From positions 1-33,908 of the forward strand of contig CAIRAY010000069.1 in assembly GCA_903876665.1 (NCBI GenBank): a stretch of 33,908 nt of DNA. Reading direction: 5' to 3'. The notes under the pieces are model-generated. The model was not told the DNA's origin, did not search any database, and was given only the letters and a program-made list of their open reading frames with translations. Each line of letters opens with the position of its first letter. Positions within the stretch are counted from its first letter, which is position 1. Shown one piece after another: positions 16,929-28,900 of the stretch. A program made the position numbers and the translations under genes. The stretch is from an uncultured Fibrobacterota bacterium. GTDB taxonomy: Bacteria > Fibrobacterota > Fibrobacteria > Fibrobacterales > Fibrobacteraceae.

Positions 16929-19900
16929 TTAGGGGACCAGAATTCGGTCGAGGATTATTGTGCCCTGGCGAAGCACCACATATTGGCCAGTAGAAATTGT
17001 GCCTGCAGGGATATTGACCACTTGGTCGCCGACGGACCAGTTGCCCGAACGAAGGGTGCTTTGCCAAATACCCGGGGCATTGGTCACTTCTAGGTTATAA
17101 ACCCCTGCGCTGGCAATGTGCACCACCAGGCCATCACGGGTCCACCGCAGTATTCCAGGTGAAGAAGGAGCTTGAACCGGAGGTGATGATGCAACGGCCA
17201 GACCTGGAATCTGCCCAAAAAGCACATTCCCCCAAGGATCGAGCACCACAAATCCAGAGGCCTCAAGCCAATTGCCTGTCAGTCCCACATGGGATGGATC
17301 GTCAAAGACGACCCAATCGGGAGTCCAGTTGGGGTGATGCAGTTCGAACTGCAGTCCGCTCCCGTACTCCGTTTTTTCTCCCGGATTGAGGATCTTGCCG
17401 GCATAGTTGAATTGCATGTGATACAAGCCATTTCCGTCCGTTACAAATGAAGACAAGGACTGGGGATTACTATAGACAGCCGTCTCGGGCAACTTGCCCT
17501 CTGCCTCGCGGAAATAGTACCGCATAACGAAATCATTGACCGATTGGGTACCGGTATTTTCCACATAGGCGTGGATCAAACTGGCGGTGTTCACGCCCGC
17601 CTTGAGATCCTTGGCAACAACCCGCACCCTGGGTTCGCTCACTGCCTGGCCACCGCTCTCGAAGCAACTCCATGAATTCAGCAAGCGCCCGCTTGCATCA
17701 AGCACAGCAACGCGGTCTGTGGTTACAAGATTGCCACCTGCGCCTTCGGCCTGGTAACTCGGGTCATCCTCAGAAACCCAGGGCTGGTTTTGCGCACGGT
17801 AGAGCCCAAATTTGGGGCCAAGGCCCCAATAGGCCTGCCCGTTCGCCGGAATAGCGTCGGGCAGGGCCACTTCGGCATAAGAAACCCCGCCGGCATCAGG
17901 GTGGATTCCAATGGTTGCATTCCAAGGGGTAAAGGACTGGGAGGCCACCTGGCTCGCTCCTTCTCCGCGGTAGAAGTACCGCAACCGAACCCCGGCCAAG
18001 CTCTTGCTGGTGGTGTTGGTCAACTGGAACTGAGGACGGACCCAAGTTTTATCCGCAAAATTCTCATATTTGATTTTGACGGTGACCACCGGGGCCGAAG
18101 GTGTCCATGAACTCCCTGGCCACTGAATCTTGCTGCCTGGCAGATCCAGGGCAACAGGAGCCATGGCAAGTCCAGCGATCCCCGTTTGTCCATAAGGACG
18201 AACACCCAAGGTGTGGCTACCCGAAGGAATCTGGAGCACCAGATCCGCCAAGGCCACCGTGGACCAAACGCCATCCGCTGGTATCGCAAAGGTACCCTTC
18301 GATACACCATCCAGCAAAATTTCGACCTTGGCCTGGAGCGGATCCAGGGCCATTGCCATCAGGTACAGTCGGTACTGCCCGGCACCCGGACTCATTACCC
18401 AGTTGAGCGTTCCCGCAGTTGTGGAACTGGATTGACGGACATAGGCCATGCCCGGAACCTCACAGGACTGATCCACCGCAAGCCCGGCCCCCAAGGGAAG
18501 AACCGACGCCCGGGCGATGACCACAGTCGATACATCGACGGGCTGGCCACCGGTATACGCCCAATCCACATCCCCATCATCCAGTGCCGAGACATACAAA
18601 CGAACTTGGGAAAGGTTTCCCAATATGGCATTTCGGCTGGTGGTTTTTCCCAGCACAGGTCGCCCCACCGGAAGCCATTGCTGAGCGGCAGGCAACTGGG
18701 CCGTTCCCCTAAGAATTCCATCGCGATAGAGTTGAACACCACGGCCGTTGACCACCACCACAAAATGTGCATCGGTCTTGGCGGCGGGGAGCGTGTTGGC
18801 AAACACGACAGAACCCACCGAGGACTGGAAATAGATGCCTCCATCCCGGACTCCAATGGTCCAGGGAGTACTTCCCTGCCAGCTGACCAGGGCACCAAGG
18901 GTCCCCAGGGCAAGGATCGCAGGACGGTAACGGAATTCCAGACTGAACGGGCCGGCTTCTTGACCCGAAGCCCAGTCACGGCCGACGGAAGCGTTATCCG
19001 AGCTGGCTCCCAAATACAGGGAACTACCATTCAGCCAGGGTTTGCTTGCCTGCACAGTCAAATGCAGACCGCTACCCGTGGCTTCATGGGCAACCGTGCC
19101 CGCGCCATCAGCCAAGGGATACCATAGTTGCAGACTACCCGGCAAGGGGAACACGGGCTGGGATGCCCAGCGCTCTTCCACGAAATTGTGGCCCTGGTCT
19201 TCGACTCGCAAAACCACTTCGGCACGGCAACCCAGACAGGCAGCCAGCCGGTCCGGGTCTATGGTGAAATCCTCCGCCAAAGCGGAGCCCACAGCCACGG
19301 TTCGCGATTCAAGGAGCATGCCGCCAAAATAGAATTTTGCAAGTACACCGGAGATTCCGCTCTCGGCATCTGACATGCTCGCGTTGACCTCGACCACCTT
19401 GGCGGGGTGCTGATCAACCAAGGTTGCCGAGAATCCTTGAATCTGGGGTCGATGGGCGTCGGTGCGCACCGAGGGTCCAATCAATTGATTGCGGTTCCCG
19501 TATAGATCTGTGATGGCAAGCCTGGACCCATAGGGGGCGGTCTGATTGGAGACATCCGAAGCCCGGGCTGCCCATCGAAAGGAGGCCTGAGTCTGAAGAT
19601 GGTACTCGCTGACCGGTGTCTCACCAGTTCGCAATTGCAGGACAGCATTACCCTGATGATTGCAGGTATATGGGTATTGCAGGTATCCGTTGTCCAGTCC
19701 AAGCCAGAGGGTCGTGGCGAAGGGTAATTCCCCACAGGCAAAAGGGGCTGATTCGTCAATGCCCGGCGTTGGATTTGGCGTGACCTTGATGTTCGTCGCC
19801 GTGCTGGTGGTCATGACCACAAATTCTGAGAAGGTAGAAGTAATCCCTGAAACCTCCACATAGGCATAGGCGACAGGCACCTTGGTCGGGTCGCAGACCT

Positions 19901-22900
19901 CTACCCCCGGACTGCAGGAATACGAAGCCTCCACAGCCTCTGCGGTAAAGAAACTCAACAATTGAGATTCCAGAGAACGAATTTCCTGATGGACGCCATC
20001 GGGCTTATACACACGAAGTTCGGCCACATTGATTCCCTCGAGGCTTGCCTGGGGAATGCGAACCTTCACTCGGGGCCAGGTGGTATTTGGCTGCTGGCTG
20101 AAATCATGGGATGGCAAGACTTCGATGACCGGACCAATAATGGCCAACCCACGGAATGTCTGCCAATTGTAATCCTCAGGGGCGACGGTCCGGACCGTCA
20201 CATCCTGCATGGTGGGAAATGCCCCTACGGGGAAAAGTACCGAGGCATCCAGGAACATGGACTGAACCAAAGAACTGACCGTGGGGACCACGATTTTTCC
20301 CACATGCACATCCAGTTGCCGGAAATAGAGATTGTCATTGATGCCTGCGCCCCCATAGGTCAAAAAGAAACTGGTATTGCCCTGCAGCATGGAGGCATTG
20401 AATTGTTCCAGCATTGGGTAAGGGCTCACCGTTGGGGTCGTCGCCTGGGAACCAGAAGCAATCAGCTCAAGGACTCCATTGCGCAGGTATTGGAGCGACC
20501 AGGGTGTATTGGCTCCCGGAACGCGACCACGAAGGGTGACCGTTTCATCCAGGCGCTCCTTGGGAAGGACCGCGTTTCGCACCACTTGGACGCCCGAACC
20601 TTCGCCCTTGGCCAGGGTAAACATCGGGTGTGGTAAGACCATATTATTACGAGGGTGAATCAATGGGTGGCCCACAGAAATATCCTTGACCCAGGGAGTA
20701 TTCAGGGCAATTGGGGCGACGCTCGAGGATTGGGCTGTCAAACGGCCAAAGTCTAAATTCTCACTCCCCCCTGGGTACAGAGCAGCCGATGGAATCCCAG
20801 GAATTTCCTGATCCATGGAGCGGACATAGGAAACCGGCTTTGTCAAAACGACGCCCGAATTACTGACAATTTTTGTCACTGGATCCACAACCCAGGGAGT
20901 GGTTGCACCAGCTTGGCCTTCCAGAACAAGGCTCGGCGGGGCTACATCAACCCCTGTCAAACGCTCATCACCCGCACTAAGGCCTGTTGGTAGTTTGCTC
21001 GTGGGGACCGTCCACTTTCCTCCTGCATACCAAGAGTCATCCGCAGGGAGGGTTGTGCTGGCGGTCACGCTTGGGCCCGAGGAACCATGGGGAAGAAAGG
21101 CGCCGTCCAATGCCGCGATTTTGGTCCAGCTAATGGCATCACTAAATAAATCAGATCCACTAACAGGGTTTCTAAGGGGGCTAGCAGCATCCCAATAAGC
21201 CAAGTAAAATGGAGCCCAATCAGCCTCCTTCCAGTCGCCCAAAAAGTAATGCAACCTGGCTGCTCCCAAATATTCGCGAAAGCATTTTTTGCCTTCAACG
21301 ACAGTTGAGAAGTCGCCATGGATTGGATCATTTGAACACAGGGGACGGAATGCGGAGTGAACCAATGGTGAAACAGCCGAACTTGGATCCAGGGGAAAAC
21401 CTAATGAAGGCGAAATACTGTTATCCACTTCAGATGCCTGGGCACGACTTGCAAACATTCCTACAGCAATCTCAAAGTCCATGGGCTTTGCGTTGAACCA
21501 TTCACCGAGCGTTGCGGAACCCAGGGTGGAAACAAGGGACGCCGAAATTGGTTCTGCAATCCGAATACCACCCGGTAAATATCCATCCCTTACGCTCTTT
21601 GCAAGCACCTTCCAAGGAACGGACTGGGGCATCATCTGGATATTGAATTTGCTATCCACTTTTTCACCATTCACTTCATCCGCAAATAGCAGAGGGTTTT
21701 CAACCTGGTCCAGCATGGAAAACCGCTGGGCTTCAAATCCTGTCGCAAGTCCATAATTAACCGAGCGACGCCATACTCGACCATCAAAGTAATTGCTATT
21801 CAAGGCATATTCCCCGGTCTGTGTCTTTGCGGCAAAATACCCTTCTGCACCATACAGGTTTTGATTGGTAGGATCAAAGCGCAAATAGCGGTTCGCTAAG
21901 TTGTTCAAGCCAAACCCAGGGGGATTCCAATAATCGCTTTGGACCCTTACTGAAACCTTAACCCCAATTTTTTCGGTACTATTTTCTGAATTGCTAAACC
22001 CTACGGGGACTGTCCAATAATCTTCGGGAAATGCAATTGCTTTTACTGCCGCCATATTCTTATGGGGGTTAAAATCATTTATTTCAGCCGTGGTGGGTTC
22101 CTTGGCATTTTTCGCGCCACAAGTTCCACTGGACCCGCCAGAAAGCGGGTCATTTTTATCCGAAGGAATACACCCTTTTTTGTCCACTTTCGGCACTCCC
22201 CCTTGTTCCGCAAGTCTTGCATCCATTTTGAAATCAGGGGGATTCGCCTCCCAATAGATGACTTGGTCATATGCACGACTAAATTTATCCAAGATATTGT
22301 TGTTGCCGACCCCACCGCAATCAACGCCCGTGACACATTGGGACCAGAATGAATCCCAGTTTGCCACCCCATGCCCTGAAAACTCTGTGGCCTTCTCAAA
22401 TGGCGCATCTACTTTGATCAATTCATCATACGCCGAGGCAGGCAAAATCTTGACCATAGTCTTAATCGGATAATTAATGTCACCGTCCTTATTATACCCT
22501 AATATGCCATCGCTATTCTTGAGATATAATTTGGTGAAAGTGAAATCGTCCTCTGAGGCTGGGACATCGGAAAAGAACAATTTTTCCAACTTAATACTCC
22601 AGAACACCTGTTCCGATCCTGGATACCAGCCTGAGGTCAATCCAAGCGGTCCATGAAATTCCAAATTCATGTTATAACCCTTCGTGGCTACCAGGGTTAA
22701 AAGAGTAACCGGGAACCGATTTCGCACCCGATGAACACCAACGCTAAAACGGTGCGCAGGGTAATAGGTGGGGTACTGGGTCCCTGTGATGCCATGATGG
22801 AATTTCAGGGTTCGGGCTTCAGGAGGAAGCCACCGAGCAACTATATCTGCACCAATGGAATAGTCGGCATTGCCCAAATACCGTAAGTCCCCGCTTTCTG

Positions 22901-25900
22901 GATCTTCCTGAGCCTCGTCCATGCTCAAGGAAGCCGAAACCTCCCCGGCAACGCTGGAGAAGGGAGCCTCAATTTGGCCCGCCACCGTTTTCAGCTCAAA
23001 GGGATATTCCAAAATTGGGCTGAATACGCCGTTTGTGGTGACCGCAGAAATCTGAAATTTATAGGTTCCTGGAGCGGTTTCCAATGTATTATCATCCTCC
23101 CCATCCTTAACGCCATTCCAAACCAACCGGTATGCAGAAGGATTGCTTCCTGCAAGCGTCGGAACATTGGAAAGCAATGTTTTAATGACTGTTCCTGCAG
23201 GATTGAGGACTTTTGCGGTCACATTCGCAGACCGGCCGGCAAGACCAAAATCAAAACCAATGGTTGCAAGCTGCAGATTGGTGAGGGGCGCAAGCCCGAT
23301 ATTCAGGACCCCTGGAGTCGTTTCTTGGGTGACCAAAGTTGGCGTTCCCATCAACAAAGTCATACTTTGTTTGGCGGTTAGTACCCGGCCACCCACCTTG
23401 TCCTCCACTGCAACCACGGATATCTCGGCATTGGCGCCTCCGGGGTATATGCCACTGGAAGTCAGGCCGTTCCATTCAAAGGAGGATGCATAGCGGTCCG
23501 GATCCACATACAGGATTGGCAACCCCATGGTCCCGGAACCAATGGGAATTCCGGGCATCCGATTGATCCCCCAAAACTGCTTGGACTCATTCCCGTTAAT
23601 GCTAGATATATCCAGCATGAATGGGCCACTTGCGGAAAATACCCAGGTCATGTCATTCCCACAATCCCATGCTTTGGTCCGATCATAAGGGATGGGCTTG
23701 CCTTCGGTGTAGGGTGATGCATCTACCGCACTCATATCGACAACCTGGGGCAGAATCTGCTGCACGCCCGCTAAAGGCTGCTCCTTCCAGGTAAGGCTGT
23801 TGCCTAACGAACTGATGCGAATTTGGGGAGCTGTTCCTTCGGCAGGTCCCTTCCAACGCAGGGTCCAATCTCCGTTGGTCGCCTGCCACATGGAAACACC
23901 ATCGGGCAGATCGCCTACAGGAACGCCAGCGAAGGGAGAAAGGGACACCTTTTCAACATGGTGGGCGACAGCCTCAATTTTTTGGGCCGGCACAAGCGGA
24001 TCAGGAACAAGCACCCGGACATCCATCTTCCAGGTGGAGCCGTCGGAAACACCATTGAGGCGAGTTAGAATTGCCTTGGGCAACCCACCCGGCACGAGAT
24101 CCGTTGGAGGAGCCACTGTAAGTGTAGGCGCAGCAACTACCGGAGACTCCGCCAGGGCACTCAGGAAAACGGATTGGACGGTCGACTGCCATGCACAGGC
24201 CACCCGACTTGCATCCGTGCAAGCCCGGGTAGAAAGCTGGACCTCATAATCATTGGTCCCCAATGTGGACCTGTCCCAAAGCGCCAGGTTGCGTTCGATG
24301 ATGGCAACACTATTTTGTAAAAGGGTTATTCCATCATCCTTCCAATCCGCCTCGATACCACCCTCGACTCGCCACCGGACCCGGTATTCTGCGTTGAGGT
24401 CATTCAACTCTAGCGATGGATTTGCAGCAATTCCACGCACCACAAGCATGGGTTCGGTTACGATCCTGGCCTGCTCGGTTGTGGGTTCCGTAATTACTGG
24501 ATATCGCGCACCCACGGAAAATACATCGCGACCATGGGATACATTTCCCGCCGCATCCGCGCAACGAAACTCCGTTAACCAGGTTCCATTCACTGACGGG
24601 TCCCCTGCCACCCAGGGAAGGTAGTGAACCTCTACGGTATCTTGCCCAGATTTGCTTCTCGATTCCAAGGCAGACATATCCTGCCATGCTTGCGCAATAC
24701 CATTTTCCCAGAGTCGCCGGCCACAAGTTAGATCCGTTCGATTGGGGGCAATATCATCCTTCTGTGAAACCCACGCCGTGGCAGGTCCAATATCCGATGG
24801 GGCAGAATACACCAGGGCAGAAGTGAATACCTGGGCGATTTGAGGCAAGGTCCGGTCGACTTGCACTTCCTTGGTCGCGGCGAGTGACCGCTCGTTTCCA
24901 GCATCGTCCACAAGTCTAATTCTCATGGTAAATTGACCGTCCGGCAAACGGCGGGATGTTGGTTCAACATAGGTGACATGGGTATTTACCGTGCCATCCG
25001 CAGCCGGGGCCAGGGTGGCGATCTGCACAAAACGGTATTCTTCGCTGGTTGTTTTATTTGTAAAGGTGTACTCCAAGGTAACCTCTTCCGAAGGCCGACC
25101 AAGCAGTGGTTCATTCAAGTCCAGGTCAATCTGGATGTTCTGTGTGTCATTCGCCCAGAAAACTCCAGAGGACATGGCAGAATAATTGACCACCCCATTC
25201 CCAAGCCTCCACGAATTTTCAACGAGATTTGGAGCTGTCTTATCAAAGAAGAAGTTTGCAGAAGCCGAGAATCCGTTGATCCCCTCAATCCAATTCCCCT
25301 CACCGTCCTGTAAGGCGGACCAGGCCGTGCGAAGCGGTAAACCAACAAGATTTTTTAGCTTGGAAAGACTAATGTCGGTTGCCTCATCCGGGGCAGCATA
25401 ATCGAAGCCTTCTACCCGAAAAGTCAGTACCCCTTGAGGAATGGAACTCACATCTAGACCATCCCAACTGACATCCGAGGTCTCAAAAGAATAATTATGG
25501 AGCGGAGGCAAGAATAGGGAATCCGTTTTCCCGGCGAAACTCCAGGTGACGAACCGACGAAGTTCCCGTATGGATTTATCTGGTGAGGCTTCCAAAATAT
25601 GCACCCGAGCCCAAACTCCGTCCTTGTCTGTTCCCAACAAAGCCGTTGAACTTGGGATAATCTCAACCTGCGGGGCCTTGGTATCATAAACCAAGTAGGT
25701 ATTCAGGTGGTTCACGAGATTTTGATCCTGCGGGGTATTTGGCGTCATGACGACGGACCAGTCCAACAGGTAGTTCCCATCGGCTAATAGATTCGAACTG
25801 CCCAAGAAGGGGACCGTCTGATCCCGCTCGATCTTCCATATCTTTTGCCAGTCAGCTCCTGAGCTGGAACCCACCAAGGTAGCGTCTATCGAAGAGCCTA

Positions 25901-28900
25901 TTGCCACATTTTCAGGAGTAATAACAGGCTCAATTCCGGTTGCTGGAAATAGGGATACCGAGGCAGAAGTAGGAGAATATGGGTAGCCCCAGTTGCTCGC
26001 ATTGATGGAGAACTTTTTGAGTGACGAAACAACCTGGAAATCTCGTGGCCAATTCGGGTAGATAATAGGTGCTGTGGCCGTGTAAAGAAACGAGAATCTT
26101 TGATTGCTCATCATCCCCAATTTATTTGTTGTCATGACCGTTACCACATTGGGGCCATCTTCCTGAATTGCTGCAGGTCCGAGATCGCCTAACCATTCCC
26201 TGGGCCGAAATATGAAATGACCAAAAGCGTCCACCGGCCCTCGCGTCTGGAGAGTGCCCATATTTACCCAGTCCTCCATGCCCACTTTCCGCGACGCTTG
26301 CCAGCCTGCAACGCTACGCACCCATTTGAATGTAACCTTTGTATTGAAGTCTATCTTGAGTTCTTGCAGCAAATCCGGGCGTACATCATCCACCTGGAAG
26401 CGAATTTCTTTAATCGACTTACCCACCGTAAAAGCTGGCGCGGCATAGCGAGTGACTCTACGAACCATTGGCCGAACATCAACGTTATTGGCGTCTTTGG
26501 AAGCCAATGCATCGGTAATTTCCAAATAGGAAGATTCCTTGAATCCAAGTTGGCGACTCCAGGTGGGGGACCCGTAATCTAACCCAGAAAGAATCTGTGG
26601 ATCAAAAAGGACAGGGACAACATCCTTGTCCAAATTGGCTAACTCGTCCATGGAAGGCAATAAATCCGGAAACATCCTTTGGATATCTGCAATATCTCGA
26701 ATATCAAGATTTTCGGGGACATCTTCAGTTTCTTCATAAAAAATTTGGGGAATAAGTTTTTCCTGCCCAGCAACTGTGGCTCGAATGACAGGAATCGTCA
26801 CAAATGCAGGCTCAAAGATCATTTCTTCAAGATCGGTCTTACCCTCAGCATTCTGTCGAATGGACTTGGCAAGGCTGTATGTGGATGAGGAATTCTCCAT
26901 AATGTCGTCAAGGTAGGAAACCACTTTTTTCGCAGTAATAGCGCTATGTGCAATTCGTAAGCTCATGCCGATGGTCCCACAAACCTGGCTCTCGACCGAC
27001 TTTACCGCAGCTACACCATCATCAAGACCTCCATCATATTCCCGCGGGTCTTCAAATAGATCAAAGACCTTTGCCATGGGGGGTGCAATAACCTTCCAGA
27101 ACACTGTTTGAAAAGCCGAATTCAATAGATCGACCGCACCCGGAGCGGCATTGAGATACAATTGAGCGACGCAACCATATTCAAAAGTCGTGCGGACGGC
27201 TGTCGCCGCTTGATTGTCATCCCCGATAATGGTTAAATTTTCCATGAGGTCATTTGTTTGAGAAAATTCAGGATAGTTCGCATCCAATATCGTTTGAACC
27301 ACCGGAGATTCCGTACGGCCAGCGCTCATATCGTACTTGATTCGCCTAACCCCCGATAGAAATTGAACATTTTTACCAAAACTGGAATACGCAGGGGTGC
27401 GATAGGTTCCCCGATCTATTAGATTAAGACTCGCTTGAGCTACCGAATTTGCAATGACATCCGCACCTTCTGCAACATCGGCATCATTTATTGACTCCGG
27501 TGGTCGCATTTCTTTTAAAAATCCACTCATAAGAGCGCCATTCCAAGAAGGAGGAACCACGGTTTCAAGAATCCCAGCAATTCTTCGAAGTGGAGGCGAA
27601 AACCAATTCAAAACACGGGGAGGGTGGGTGATTTTGAAATTTCTTGCAAGTCCATCACCTAGGCCATTAAGATAATCGAGACCTTCATCCGTAACTGCTG
27701 CTGGGACGCCGTAACGCTTGTCAACGAGTAGCGGGAGAAAGTCAAATGGATTACTCACTTTTTCCTGAAAAAGCCAATCCATCTTTAACTTGCGCATATT
27801 GCCGACAACTGGGAGCCCTGTTGTTGTAAATAACCTTGTCGAGGGCACGTTCCAACCTGAGAGCATTCCCGTTTGATTCAATGCAGCTAGCCGCCCAAAA
27901 TTCCGTTTAAAATCAGGCTCGCCAAGTCTTGGTTGTAGGTCCGAATAGGCCGGATCCGTTCGGGTTGCCTCCTGTGCCAGGTACCATAGCCCTTGGTCCT
28001 GAACGCTCATCCCATCATCCTTTAGGAGAATCCATGCATCGACAGCACTCTTTACACCAATTCCAATAAGATTTGATTCGAGGAAATTGCTGACCATCTT
28101 AATGGGGGCCTCTTTTTTCAAGGTTAAATATCCAACCCCAGAAAAGGCCAAGGCCCGACTAATATCTACACCTACACCCACTTTACTCGCTAAAGATGAA
28201 TAGGCGCTCCCCCTAAATAAAGAAAAATCTGCATAACCCGTGCCCTCGTGAGGAGTATCATAAAAAACAATTTTATCCACATCTCCTCGGTAAGTTGGCC
28301 CTTGTACATACTCCCGCACAGACAACCCACCCATGTCATGGGCTAAAAGCACATAGCGAGCGGGCACTAGTACCGGACGAGCCTTTCTTAGATCAGCTAA
28401 TACAGGATCTATTTGATTATGATCCAAGTGCCATTGGTTGATCCAATCGGATACACGCGGATCCCCATTAGCGGCCAAAACGCTAAATTCAGCAGGAGAC
28501 TGGAACCCTGCGCTTGTGTATTTCCAGCTATTATTGCTACGCTCCTTTTGAATTAAGGTGCCACCAGTATTTGGATGGACTTCATAGATTTTTGCTTCGG
28601 TTAGTTCGTTTTGAAACCAGTTTTCTACAGCTGATTCAAACATATTTGTTTCAGCCCAACTTCCATTTCCTAGATCTAAATTTTGTGAAATCTTGTTACT
28701 CACTGGATCATACGAAGTTGAGACGGACTTTATACTACATGTTCGATTTTTTATTGTTCTGCTTCGATCCGCGAGTTCTCCTGCCTGATCAATAGGGCTC
28801 CCAGCAGGATTCTCAAAGGACTGGACGTAGGCACCATGCGCCGAATTCAGAATTTCTTCATCCAAGAATTTCAGGACCCCGGTCCCACCCCAGATTTTTC

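Noticed and set aside
18186..19127. Long plus-strand ORF (313 aa) and many others antisense to the giant gene
   Set aside because: These are shadows of the 4075-residue frame; their composition (Arg, Pro, Gly, Ser and Gln rich, no domain) and lack of ribosome sites mark them as non-coding.
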